Shown here piece after piece: positions 9,112 to 18,683 of a DNA stretch of 28,528 nt. Each line of letters opens with the position of its first letter. The stretch's first letter is position 1. The notes below the pieces were generated by a model. The model had not been told where the DNA came from, did no database searches, and saw only the letters and a program-made list of their open reading frames with translations. Origin of the DNA: a virus; the IMG/VR virus record IMGVR_UViG_3300025138_000249, positions 1-28,528 of that record. One strand, 5' to 3'. Made by a program: the position numbers and the translations under genes.

Positions 9112-11082
9112 ATGAGTAGTAAAATTATAGAATACGCAGGTTATGTAGCTCCCAAAGCAACGGATTGGGATACTGTCTTAGGAGAAGTGGAAACTGAGCT
9201 TGTTGGTCAGGTAAATAAAAGAGTAAAGCAGAGAGAAACAGATTTAAACATTCAGCAAGAAACAGAAGCTGCTATTAATGACTTTACAACAGGAGTAAGT
9301 CAAGATTTCACAGATTATGTATCAAGAGGTGTAGAGGCTAATAGAAATCTTATGATGACCTATACCAATCAACTACGTAGTAATAAAATAAATTCCACAC
9401 AGTATAAAATGCTGATGAATAGGGTTACTAACGATTGGAAGCAGTTTGGAGAGTTTTCTAATGACTTTGAGAAAAGGTTAGCGGAAATGGAAACCAGAAA
9501 CAAAGATGGCAAATCATCTGTTATTGAATTATGGAATGGTGAACGAATCGCAAGTGCTGCAGATTTTAAAAACAAACAATTAATTCCTAATGCTAGTAGT
9601 GGTAGTTTATACTCTGTTAGTTTTGATAAAGAGGGTAATCCTATAAAAAAGGATATAATCCACATGAATCAGCTTAATAACTTCAGAGCTCAATTAGTTG
9701 ATAAACAAGATTTGCAAGCAACGATTAAAAGCATTACTGATAAGGCTGGAGATTTTAAAAGTGTTATAGGAGATGAACCAATAGAGTCTGTAGAAGGAAT
9801 ATCAAAAAGATTAGCGGAAAGAGACCCTAAACTACTTCAAGATTATAACAATTTGATAGATGGCATATACAACACAGTTTTAACTGGACCACCTAATCAA
9901 GTAGCTAGTAATTTAGCAGACAACATATTAAATAATAAAAACCAAAAGTACTTTACTTATCAAGAGGGAGATTTAGATAAAGGAGGTAGATTTGAGGGAA
10001 GAGACGCTGAAGACGGGGTTAAAATGATTCAAGAAAGTGATGGAAACTGGGGAGCTCAACTAACAGATGGTCAAAAACAAAGGCTAAGAGAGAAGTCTAA
10101 AGCAATAGCTGATACTCAGTTAGGTTTTAAAGAAGTTTATTTAAAAGATAAATTAGATAGAGAGAAGCTAGATTTAGAGGAGGCAAAATTAGAAGAAGCT
10201 AAAAGAAAGGAAATAGCTGCTGAAAAAAACAAATTAAAGTTAGCCAGAATTAAAAAATCAAAGCCTGGGGAAACTCCTAAAGAACCAGATTACAAGCCTT
10301 ATACTCAGTTATTAGAATCGTTTGATGCTAAAGATGCTTCTCGTATTATAGCTAACCCTAAAGTAGTGGACGCTGTTTATAGTAAAAATGGGACCGAATT
10401 AGTTGTTACTCTAAAAGGAACAGATAAAACTCCAGGTGGAACTGAAACTTATTCAACTACCGACAAAGAAGGTCAGAAAGCAATTTCTAGATTAATGAAC
10501 ATTGATTCTAAAGTGTCAGATTTAGAAATAGATGAGTTATTTGATAAAGATTATAATAGTTACGTAGATGACGAAGGTAATATACTAAAGCAAGAGGACA
10601 GGAAGCAAGTAGCAAGAGACGAGGTAATTGTTATAGATGAAGCAGACTTTAAGCAAAAAATAACAGTTGGAGATAAATCAGAAACTTACAGTTTTGATAA
10701 TTTTATAAATGCGGATTGGGGAGACAACGCGCCAAAAAAAGTTCAGTACGTTAAAGACCTTGCTTTAAATTCTGGCATTTTAGACTTGAAAGATATTGAC
10801 AATTTAGATATAGAAGTAGTTGATAAAGGTACAGGTAATATGGGTGCTGATGATTTCATGAAAATTACTTATACTATGCCTGATGGTAGAGTAATAGAAT
10901 CTAACACATTAGACAATGATCCAGCATTATTAAAAGGAAAAAGTCCAAAAGAAAATAAAGACATATTTGAAAACTTCCTACAAGAATTAAGAAGAGAACT
11001 TTATTTTAAAGGAGAGGCTCCAAAAGATAAAAAAACAGAAGAGAAAGTTGGAACTAATGTGGAAATTGATGAAAATCTATAA
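9112..11082 (+). CDS. Internal virion (ejection) protein, T7 gp15-like position
   Basis: A 656-aa soluble, mostly helical protein beginning 4 bp after the previous stop. The N-terminal half has long charged helices (residues ~20-130). Residues ~340-385 are a Lys/Glu/Leu coiled coil (KDKLDREKLDLEEAKLEEAK) that passes into a basic Lys-rich stretch. The C-terminal third alternates acidic and beta-like segments. I see no enzyme motif. It is the second of three consecutive proteins rising in size from 342 to 656 to 2403 aa, as gp14-gp15-gp16 do in T7-like phages, so I infer a periplasmic part of the ejection conduit or a capsid cargo protein. It has no domain that I recognise by name; the call rests on context. 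Confidence 0.58.
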   Translation: MSSKIIEYAGYVAPKATDWDTVLGEVETELVGQVNKRVKQRETDLNIQQETEAAINDFTTGVSQDFTDYVSRGVEANRNLMMTYTNQLRSNKINSTQYKMLMNRVTNDWKQFGEFSNDFEKRLAEMETRNKDGKSSVIELWNGERIASAADFKNKQLIPNASSGSLYSVSFDKEGNPIKKDIIHMNQLNNFRAQLVDKQDLQATIKSITDKAGDFKSVIGDEPIESVEGISKRLAERDPKLLQDYNNLIDGIYNTVLTGPPNQVASNLADNILNNKNQKYFTYQEGDLDKGGRFEGRDAEDGVKMIQESDGNWGAQLTDGQKQRLREKSKAIADTQLGFKEVYLKDKLDREKLDLEEAKLEEAKRKEIAAEKNKLKLARIKKSKPGETPKEPDYKPYTQLLESFDAKDASRIIANPKVVDAVYSKNGTELVVTLKGTDKTPGGTETYSTTDKEGQKAISRLMNIDSKVSDLEIDELFDKDYNSYVDDEGNILKQEDRKQVARDEVIVIDEADFKQKITVGDKSETYSFDNFINADWGDNAPKKVQYVKDLALNSGILDLKDIDNLDIEVVDKGTGNMGADDFMKITYTMPDGRVIESNTLDNDPALLKGKSPKENKDIFENFLQELRRELYFKGEAPKDKKTEEKVGTNVEIDENL

Positions 11083-11088
11083 AGCAAT

Positions 11089-14000
11089 ATGAGTGACGTT
11101 AATGAAGATTTAATTAGAAATTTATACGCTAAGTATGCTCCGGATGTAGATGTAGATTCTAAAATAGAGCACATTCAAACTACTTATGGAGATAATCAAG
11201 ACTCTTTTGTAGAAAGTTTTTATAGAAAATATTCCCCCGACACAGAAGTTTCTAGTAAATTAGACTACATAAACTCAAAGTACCCAGTAGATGAGGTAAA
11301 AAAAAAAGAAGAAACCGAAGAAATCGAAGAAGAAGAACTGGTTTCAGATTCTCAAGAGGAAGTTACGGAATCTACTACCGAGGTCGGAAACGAGAGTACT
11401 TCGCAGGCATCAGTTTTAGAAGAAGAAGTTAAAACTCCTAGTGGAACAGAAGTTGTTGTAGAAGAACAAATACCAGGGATATCAGGAACGTCCACACCAG
11501 GTATAATAAAAGACCCAAGTATGCTCCCTGCATCAGAAGTAGAGCAAGAGGTATTTACTGAATCCATAAGTGAGATAAATAAAGACTCCGATTTAAAAAA
11601 CATTCAAGAAACTACAATGAGGAAGGTAGTAGGAACAGACCCTCAAGGAGAAGTGATGAGTGTGAACAAGCCTGGTATAAGTAATACTGAGGCTCTTTCT
11701 ATTCAAGAAAATAAAGTCACCGACTTTGCTAACCTTTATATTAAAGCAGATGAAGACAGATTTGTAGATGAAGAAAAAGTAGAGGATAATATTAATACTT
11801 CGAATCTTTATAAGAATAAAAGAAAGCTAGAGGCAGACATAAAAAATATTGACATGGAGATGAGAAGTCTTCTGCAGTTTAGCACAGGAGAAAAAATAAT
11901 CCCTGTAAAAGTAGAGGAGCTCAGAGGAGAGGATAAAACCAATTACCAGAATTTCAAGCTTCAGAAAGAGAGTCTAAGTAAGGAGTTAGATAAGGTAACT
12001 AAAGAATGGTCCAAGACATCTAATCCTTTATTAGAATCTGATGACAAGTCTCAAAAAATCTACGATCCATTTACCGGGCAATTTATACTTAAGATAAACG
12101 CACCTGCACCTGTTATTCAATATACAGACAATGTTAATGCTGAGGCTAGAAAAATCTCTGAGACTACAGGAGAAGAAGAGTTATTAAAGATAAGAACCGA
12201 TTTGTATTATGACATTTTAAACTTAAGTAAGCAAGTAAAAAGAAACAAGAAAGACGTACTAGAAGAAAGAACTTTTTTAGGAAGCATAGTTGATGAAGGT
12301 ACAGGTTTAGTTAATAAAGCAGCGAACTTTATTGGTGTAGAGTTTGATAATCCCAGGGACAAAAATATTGAGCTACAGTTAGAGCGTTTTCCTGATGAGA
12401 AAGATAATAATTTTAAAGGGGTAATTCCCCAAATAATGAGTGAGCATCCACTTGCTAAACAGCTTAATGAAAAGGTTAGACAATTTGACGCAGTTAACAG
12501 AGCCGTAGAATTAAATAAGTTTCCACCAGTACAAGATAATGAATCTTTAATAGATATATCTGGTGTAGAATCAGGTTTTGTATCTACTCTTTTTGGTGAA
12601 GAATATGGTAAAAACCCTGACATCTCTTTTGGTTCTGGAAGCAATGATTTTAGAGTTAAAGTCACTCAAGCTCAACCATTAGCAAATGTATTAAAAGAAA
12701 AAGGTTTTAGTGGAGAGGCAATAGATGAATTACAAAAAGCATCTGAATTAACCTTTGGTGAAGAGGCACAAGAGCTTACGGGTAATATTGGAGGAATGGT
12801 GTTAGAGCTTTATGGAACAGGTGGGGCGGTACTAAAATCTACTAAAATACCTAAAGTATTAGAAACGTTTTCTGTATTAAGCAAAAAGAAATATGGTACT
12901 TGGGCCGGGTTAGCTGCAGATGTTTTAGCTGGAGGAGCAACTGAAGGAACTAAGTTTGGATTAACGGGAGTTATGCTTGATAAGCAAGAGGAATACGACC
13001 CTAAATTAGGAATTGCTTTCGGAGTTCTTAGCCCACTAGCAAGTGTTGGAAGTTCTTTATTAAGTAAGTTACCTGCCGCGAAAGTAGTAGACGATGTGTT
13101 AAGTGCTTCAATGCCTGGATACAATACTGGAAAGTTTGTGGTTGGTAAAGGGGCAGAAGCAGCTGTTGGTGTTAACGTAATTTATGGAGCAGATTTATTT
13201 GATAAAATAGTTTTTGATGGAAAACAATCAGGGATAGCTTGGGATGAAGTAGTATATGGTAAAACACCTGAAGATCCAGAGGGAGTAGATCCCTTAAGAA
13301 AAGCTTCTCAGTTATGGGGTGTAATGTTGGCTACAGGTTTGGCTCAAAAAAATACTTATAGAAAATTTCACGATGCTTTAGGTAAAGATATTTTAGAGGC
13401 TAGAGGAAGAAAGATAGATTGGAAATGGGTTAAGTCACAAGCGCCTAAGCCTCCTGAAGGAGAAGCATATACTGAAAACATGTTAATCGAAAGTGGTATA
13501 GAGGCAGTTAACAAAAACGGAACAGCTGCTGACAAGAGTAAGTTAGTTGACATAATGCAAGATGTAAGCTACAACGAAAATTTAAATGCTGCTAAAGAAC
13601 AAATTCAAGATGTAACTAATCAGAGAGATAAGCAAGAGAAACAAAACAGTGGTCTTAAAAAAATAACAAAAGACGTTGTAAAAGGAGAGGTAGAACCAAC
13701 TGAAGTCAATTTAGATGCAGGTGAAATAAATAGTTTTATTAGCTCTACTCCAGCAGAACTAAAGAATATAAGTAACTCGGTAAAGTCTCAAGTAAAGAAT
13801 AATAACATAACTGCTGCTGAAGGTCAAGATGTAATTAATAAAGTTTCGGAAGTATTAAAGAATAGTTCTGAAATAGGAGTTCAAAATAGTAAGACTAAGT
13901 CTGTCGTAATAGAAAAGATAAATGAGCTAGAAGGAATAAAGGCAGAAGCAGAAGAATTAGATAAACTAAAATTTAGGGATGAGGCAACTCAGAAAGAACT

Positions 14001-17000
14001 GAATAGTTTAAATGAAAGGTCTAATGAAATAGAATCAGAACTTAAAACAATATCAGAGACCCCAGAGACAACTTCAGAGTTACTAACTGACTTAGCTACT
14101 AACAAAAATAGAAGAGAGAAAACATTAAGAGACATCAAGTGGCAAGAAGATAATGTAGAATTGGTTAGCGAAATTGAAGCAAAGAGAAGAGGAGGATTAA
14201 ACACTAATCAAGCTTTAAAAGAATTATCTAAAGAATACGAAACTAAAGAAGTAGATGAGGTTGAAACAATTAAAGACTCTCAGATACCTTTAAGTAAAGA
14301 TATTTACACCATTAGAACAGAGCCAGGTGAAGGTGTTAGAACTGTGGAAGTAACTGTTAAAAAGGATGGGAGCAGGACAGTAGAACAAAAAGTAGATGGT
14401 GTAACAACAGCAGGTAGTCAAAACATACCATCAACAAATACCGTTTCTAATATGGATTTTGTCAGCCTTTCTTTTGGAGAGGTAGTCGGAACTCCAGAGA
14501 CATTACCAATGGAAAAGGTTATGAATTCTAAGATGAAGGATAAATTAACTAAGAAACAAAAACAAGATTTAGGAATAAGCAAAGAAGTGAGTTTAGAAGC
14601 TGCTCCAGAACCGGTAGAACTCGAAGTCCTTGAAACAGATTTAACTATATACAAGGGGACTGGTGGCAAGAGAAATGCAGATGGAACTATAAAAACCAGA
14701 CATCCAGATGTTGAAGGTAAATTCTACTCTGAAGATATATCCACCGCTGAAAAATACAAAGGAGAGAAAGAAGTTATAAGTGACATAATACCTAAAGGAG
14801 CAACTATAGAAACTGTTGAGATTGACGGTTCTAAATTTTCCCCAGGTAAAGCTTATGATCAAGCAGAAACTGATGCTATAAATGCCTCAAAAGCAGACGT
14901 AGTTAAGTTAATTACTAATGATCAAAACGGAGGGAGACAAACTCAGATAATAATTAAAACTAAAAAAGATGCCGTTCAAAAGCCAAGCACAAAGGAAGTG
15001 GATGTACGCCAACAAGCCGAAGATGGCGGAGCAGTGGCAAAAGGAGACAAAGTCGAAGTCGCTTCCGAAGAAGTTAAAGAAGAAGCGAAAGAAAAAGCGA
15101 AAGAAAAAATAGTAGAGACACTTGAGAAAGACTTAGCTAGAGAAGAAGCTAGTGAGTTTAAAAGTGAAGAGGTTGTTAAAGATTTAAAAGAAAAACTAGC
15201 AGGTTACAAAACACAAGCTCCTAAAAAAATAAAACCTACTCAAAAACCTAAAGCTAAGTCTAAAGCAAAACCAAAAACAGAGTTGCAAGAATTGGCTCAA
15301 CAACTAAAAAGAGATTCTAAAGTAAGTGAAAGAGCACTAGACTTAAATAAAGAAACTATTACTAAGATTGATGAGATACTAAAAGACTTAGAAAAAGAAT
15401 ACAAAGAGTTAGGATTACCTAAACAAAAGTATACACCAGCTCAAGTAAGAAGAATAATAAAAAGCTCTGTTGATACTAAACTAACACAGGATAAAATAGA
15501 TGAAATAATAGAGGGTGTTAATCAAATACTAGATCCTATAATTAGAAAAGATAATATTAGATACTTAAAAAATACTCTATATTCTCCAAAGAAACTACCT
15601 AAAATAAGTGTTGAATCCAGAAAAAAGTTAAAGGAAATAAGAGACGATTTAAAAGTAGGAGACTTAAAGAACAAAACCACTGAAGAACTCAAAGCACTTA
15701 GCGAAGTAGTTACAGAAATAATTACAGAAGGCAAGGCAAGTCAAGATGCACTTCAACGTTTGCAAAATATAACTAGATATAAGAAGCAGGCAGATGTTTC
15801 TAAGGATCTTTATAAAAAAGAAGAGTTTAAAGAGATAAGTACTATAGAAGAATTAGATAAGTTTTTTAATGACAATCCTAATGGATTCGTATTACTAAAT
15901 GATACTTATGAAGTTACTCCAGGTAATTACAAAAGCTTCTTAAATGACAATCCATTCTTACCTATCGAAGGTACTAAAGCTTATACCTCTATTGATTTAA
16001 AACAAGTTCAAAGAGACTATGTAAGAAATCCTATACGTGTATTAAGAGGTAAAATAAATCCAGCTAACCAAATAGCAACGATAGAAAACTTAATGAAACC
16101 TTTATGGCGTGGGGCACCTAAAGTTAGGGAGATACTTGAGCCGGTTGTAAAACAAATTAAAAATGCTTATACCAATAATCAGGTAGCTAGAAGAAAGTAT
16201 ACGAACATGTACAACAACTACTTGGCTGATATATTTGGAAGTAAGAAAAAAGGAGTTAAAGAACTATCAAAAACTGTAGACGGATTACTTAACCCTACTT
16301 CAAAAGTAGTAAGCAAAAGAGGAACTACAATAAACAATGGTCAGGTAGGTAGGTATATAGCCATACAAAATCTTTACAAGAAAAGAGCTACCCAAATGAG
16401 AGAAGATGCTCAAGAATTAAAAGGTACAGCTAAAGATAATTTACTAAATAAAGCAGATAAGTTTGATAAAATATTAGAGAGATCAGGCGTTAATGAAAAA
16501 GAGTTTGATAAGTATATAGAAGCTAATCCTAAGATAAAAGAGTTTGGAGATAATCTTTATAAAGTTTTTGAAGAAATGGCCCCTGACTTCGCACCTACTT
16601 ATGAAAAAGCTACCAACATGGTGTTTGAAGAAGAGTTATATGTACCTGATAATAAAGCAGGGAAAGTAGATGAAACTGGTATAGTTGGTGCTACAGAAAG
16701 ATTAAAAACTTTAGACGAAGGTGGTGACTTTATAACAAGAAGTGCTCTTTCAAACAGGATGAAAGAAAGAACTGACAACGCTGATCCAATTGATTTGTAT
16801 TTAGATGCTACCAATATGTTTATCTCTTATGTCAGAAGTATGAGTCACGCAAAGGAAATGATGCCGATTGCTGAAAGTATTAATGAGGTATTTAATAAAC
16901 CAAACATAGGAGCTATATACCAAAAATTAGGGAAGGCTAAGTTTGAATCTTTAATGGAAGCTTTAGATAGCCAAATTAATTTAAACGCAGATCCTGTCAA

Positions 17001-18300
17001 GTCGATAGAAAAAATTATTTTAGAGTTAAATAGATTTGGAATAGTAAGCACTTTAGCCTTATCTGTAAAGAATATTCCAAAACAGGCTGTTTCTTTTATA
17101 AACTATTCTGTAGCTGGATATAAAGATGGTATTAATCCTGTTGATTGGGCCCTTGGATTTCCAAAAATGTTATCTACAAAAAATGGTAGAGAAATTGCAG
17201 TTAGAATATTACAAAGTCCTTATATTAAAGAAAGAATTGGAAAAACTCAAGTAGATCCTTTGTTAAGTAAAGCTATTGATGGGCTAGATAAAAATTCTAC
17301 ATACAATACAATTACAAGTACCTTACAAAAAATAGCTATGTCTCCAATAATAATGGGTGATGCTATTGGTGTAGTTAGTGGAGGTGTTCCTTTTGCTGTA
17401 GCTGTTCATAAGCAGAAAATGAGAGAAGGAATGAGTTTTGAAGATGCCTGGGACTACACTTATAAAAGGTTTGTTGAAGAATCTAATGAGTCTCAGCAGA
17501 CATCAGCTGACTATGCTTTAGGAAAAGTAGCTAGAAGTAAATTAGGTAAGTTATTTGTTACTTATAAAACAGCTCAGACTTCAGCTATGAATAAATTCTT
17601 AGGAGCTTATGAGGATGCTAGAGATTGGAAAAACTTAAATAATAACCAGAAAAAACAAACAATAGCTGATGCTATATTCTTTAGTGTAATATGGTCCATT
17701 CCTTTCTTGGCGGTTGGTAATGGAGCTGTAAACGCATTTATTAATGATGAAGGTGATGAAGTTAAAGAAAGAAAATCTGTAGAACTACTTTTAGACGCTA
17801 TAAATTCCAACTTGCAAGGGCTTGGTTTACCAGGCTTTGTTCTTAGTACAATTTACAATAAAATAACTGAAAAACCTGATTCTTTTAATGATGTATCTGT
17901 AGTTAATGTTTATGAAAATATTGGGAAAGCTTTAGGGTATGTTTTTGAAAATCTTTTTGAGAAAAAGAATCCATTTGATTTTGATAACTATACTAAGTCC
18001 GAAAAGAAAAATATAATAAAAGTTCTAGGATTTAAAAACGCTAATGATCTTTATAAAAACTTTAATGATGGTCAAAAGAGCGTTTATGACGCAATAATGA
18101 ATTATCAAGAAGGAAAAGTATATCCAAATAGACTAAGAGATTATATGTTAGGTGTGGACCCTGATGAAGAAAAGATAGTGACACCAATGAGAAGAGGTTA
18201 TAGAACTAGCAGAACTAGCAGAACTAGCAGAACTAGCAGAACTAGCAGAACTAACAGAACTAGCAGAACTAGCAGAACTAGCAGAACTAGCAGGAATTAA
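11089..18300 (+). CDS. Giant ejection/polyvalent-type protein with ADP-ribosyltransferase-like segment and RTS-repeat tail
   Basis: A 2403-aa protein, the largest gene here. The N-terminus has two copies of a ~30-residue unit (LYAKYAPDVDVDSKIEHI; FYRKYSPDTEVSSKLDYI), then a Glu-rich linker. Residues ~560-710 are Gly/Ala-rich and hydrophobic. Residues ~1185-1297 resemble the ADP-ribosyltransferase-like fold of phage polyvalent proteins: LTIYKGTGG, then GKFYSEDISTAEKY, then NGGRQTQIIIK. Lys/Glu coiled coils follow. The C-terminal third has features of large polyvalent/ejection proteins: SVKNIPKQAVSF near 1990, IIMGDAIGVVSGG near 2087, ESNESQQTSA near 2130, KLGKLFVTYKTA near 2152, and a hydrophobic segment at ~2190-2217. 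The last 33 residues are Arg-Thr-Ser repeats. It is in the gp16 position of the ejection set, but I see no lytic transglycosylase motif. An ejected protein with a possible host-acting domain is inference. Confidence 0.68.
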   Translation: MSDVNEDLIRNLYAKYAPDVDVDSKIEHIQTTYGDNQDSFVESFYRKYSPDTEVSSKLDYINSKYPVDEVKKKEETEEIEEEELVSDSQEEVTESTTEVGNESTSQASVLEEEVKTPSGTEVVVEEQIPGISGTSTPGIIKDPSMLPASEVEQEVFTESISEINKDSDLKNIQETTMRKVVGTDPQGEVMSVNKPGISNTEALSIQENKVTDFANLYIKADEDRFVDEEKVEDNINTSNLYKNKRKLEADIKNIDMEMRSLLQFSTGEKIIPVKVEELRGEDKTNYQNFKLQKESLSKELDKVTKEWSKTSNPLLESDDKSQKIYDPFTGQFILKINAPAPVIQYTDNVNAEARKISETTGEEELLKIRTDLYYDILNLSKQVKRNKKDVLEERTFLGSIVDEGTGLVNKAANFIGVEFDNPRDKNIELQLERFPDEKDNNFKGVIPQIMSEHPLAKQLNEKVRQFDAVNRAVELNKFPPVQDNESLIDISGVESGFVSTLFGEEYGKNPDISFGSGSNDFRVKVTQAQPLANVLKEKGFSGEAIDELQKASELTFGEEAQELTGNIGGMVLELYGTGGAVLKSTKIPKVLETFSVLSKKKYGTWAGLAADVLAGGATEGTKFGLTGVMLDKQEEYDPKLGIAFGVLSPLASVGSSLLSKLPAAKVVDDVLSASMPGYNTGKFVVGKGAEAAVGVNVIYGADLFDKIVFDGKQSGIAWDEVVYGKTPEDPEGVDPLRKASQLWGVMLATGLAQKNTYRKFHDALGKDILEARGRKIDWKWVKSQAPKPPEGEAYTENMLIESGIEAVNKNGTAADKSKLVDIMQDVSYNENLNAAKEQIQDVTNQRDKQEKQNSGLKKITKDVVKGEVEPTEVNLDAGEINSFISSTPAELKNISNSVKSQVKNNNITAAEGQDVINKVSEVLKNSSEIGVQNSKTKSVVIEKINELEGIKAEAEELDKLKFRDEATQKELNSLNERSNEIESELKTISETPETTSELLTDLATNKNRREKTLRDIKWQEDNVELVSEIEAKRRGGLNTNQALKELSKEYETKEVDEVETIKDSQIPLSKDIYTIRTEPGEGVRTVEVTVKKDGSRTVEQKVDGVTTAGSQNIPSTNTVSNMDFVSLSFGEVVGTPETLPMEKVMNSKMKDKLTKKQKQDLGISKEVSLEAAPEPVELEVLETDLTIYKGTGGKRNADGTIKTRHPDVEGKFYSEDISTAEKYKGEKEVISDIIPKGATIETVEIDGSKFSPGKAYDQAETDAINASKADVVKLITNDQNGGRQTQIIIKTKKDAVQKPSTKEVDVRQQAEDGGAVAKGDKVEVASEEVKEEAKEKAKEKIVETLEKDLAREEASEFKSEEVVKDLKEKLAGYKTQAPKKIKPTQKPKAKSKAKPKTELQELAQQLKRDSKVSERALDLNKETITKIDEILKDLEKEYKELGLPKQKYTPAQVRRIIKSSVDTKLTQDKIDEIIEGVNQILDPIIRKDNIRYLKNTLYSPKKLPKISVESRKKLKEIRDDLKVGDLKNKTTEELKALSEVVTEIITEGKASQDALQRLQNITRYKKQADVSKDLYKKEEFKEISTIEELDKFFNDNPNGFVLLNDTYEVTPGNYKSFLNDNPFLPIEGTKAYTSIDLKQVQRDYVRNPIRVLRGKINPANQIATIENLMKPLWRGAPKVREILEPVVKQIKNAYTNNQVARRKYTNMYNNYLADIFGSKKKGVKELSKTVDGLLNPTSKVVSKRGTTINNGQVGRYIAIQNLYKKRATQMREDAQELKGTAKDNLLNKADKFDKILERSGVNEKEFDKYIEANPKIKEFGDNLYKVFEEMAPDFAPTYEKATNMVFEEELYVPDNKAGKVDETGIVGATERLKTLDEGGDFITRSALSNRMKERTDNADPIDLYLDATNMFISYVRSMSHAKEMMPIAESINEVFNKPNIGAIYQKLGKAKFESLMEALDSQINLNADPVKSIEKIILELNRFGIVSTLALSVKNIPKQAVSFINYSVAGYKDGINPVDWALGFPKMLSTKNGREIAVRILQSPYIKERIGKTQVDPLLSKAIDGLDKNSTYNTITSTLQKIAMSPIIMGDAIGVVSGGVPFAVAVHKQKMREGMSFEDAWDYTYKRFVEESNESQQTSADYALGKVARSKLGKLFVTYKTAQTSAMNKFLGAYEDARDWKNLNNNQKKQTIADAIFFSVIWSIPFLAVGNGAVNAFINDEGDEVKERKSVELLLDAINSNLQGLGLPGFVLSTIYNKITEKPDSFNDVSVVNVYENIGKALGYVFENLFEKKNPFDFDNYTKSEKKNIIKVLGFKNANDLYKNFNDGQKSVYDAIMNYQEGKVYPNRLRDYMLGVDPDEEKIVTPMRRGYRTSRTSRTSRTSRTSRTNRTSRTSRTSRTSRN
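18202..18291 (+). repeat. 9-bp tandem repeat, 10 copies (AGAACTAGC)
   Basis: Ten head-to-tail copies of AGAACTAGC. Nine are identical; the sixth is AGAACTAAC. The unit is in frame with the 2403-aa gene and encodes Arg-Thr-Ser (Arg-Thr-Asn in the sixth), ending in Arg-Asn-stop. Copy-number changes would lengthen or shorten the basic tail without breaking the frame. The near-perfect identity points to recent expansion by slippage. Confidence 0.95.
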
Positions 18301-18683
18301 AAGTGACTTTCAGCGTGGCATCTAGAGCATAGCACCAAACATTTATCCATTTCTTCTTTAATTTTTTCTATAGACATTCCTCTGTGAACTCCGTTACTAA
18401 CTTCAAATGATTTATTGTCCTGGTGATGATGAAATTGTAGTGCTTGAGTTTTAAATGACTTATGAGTTCTTTTAGAGTATCCACAGCACGAGCACTCCAT
18501 GTTAGATTTTATATCTTTTAACCAATCCCTATTGAAATATCTTCGGTGTGCTTTAACACCCTCATAACAATCTTTACACTGCCTTCTTAAATACTTCTTT
18601 CCGTTCTTCACACCAGCAGAGTAGTAGTCTGTTGAGGGCTTTAGCTCCTTACATACCACACACTCTTTGTTGTTCACACTCAT
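18297..18683 (-). CDS. HNH endonuclease with N-terminal zinc ribbon
   Basis: A 128-aa protein with two zinc-binding parts. The N-terminal ribbon has C8, C11, C36 and C39. The HNH part has C64/C67, the FHHH triplet at 85-87 as the catalytic His region, and C119-x2-C122-H123, the usual zinc-bound form of HNH nucleases. This is a common small phage architecture, seen in free-standing homing-type nucleases and in packaging-associated HNH proteins. The gene is the last of the minus-strand block. Its stop overlaps the stop of the convergent 2403-aa gene inside TTAA, and its ATG overlaps the previous gene as ATGA. With no terminase nearby I favour a homing or DNA-processing role; the exact target is unknown. 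Confidence 0.82.
   Translation of the reverse strand: MSVNNKECVVCKELKPSTDYYSAGVKNGKKYLRRQCKDCYEGVKAHRRYFNRDWLKDIKSNMECSCCGYSKRTHKSFKTQALQFHHHQDNKSFEVSNGVHRGMSIEKIKEEMDKCLVLCSRCHAESHF

Noticed and set aside
12207-12665. 152-aa minus-strand ORF inside the giant gene
   Set aside because: Ser/Leu-rich shadow of the coding strand with no start signal and no family resemblance; many similar shadows exist on both strands.
18202-18291. CRISPR array
   Set aside because: The 9-bp units are contiguous with no spacers and encode an in-frame peptide repeat.
11089-18300. Lysozyme or lytic transglycosylase domain in the gp16-like protein
   Set aside because: No Glu-Ser catalytic context or GLMQ-type motif was seen when reading the protein; recorded as an absence, pending a profile search.
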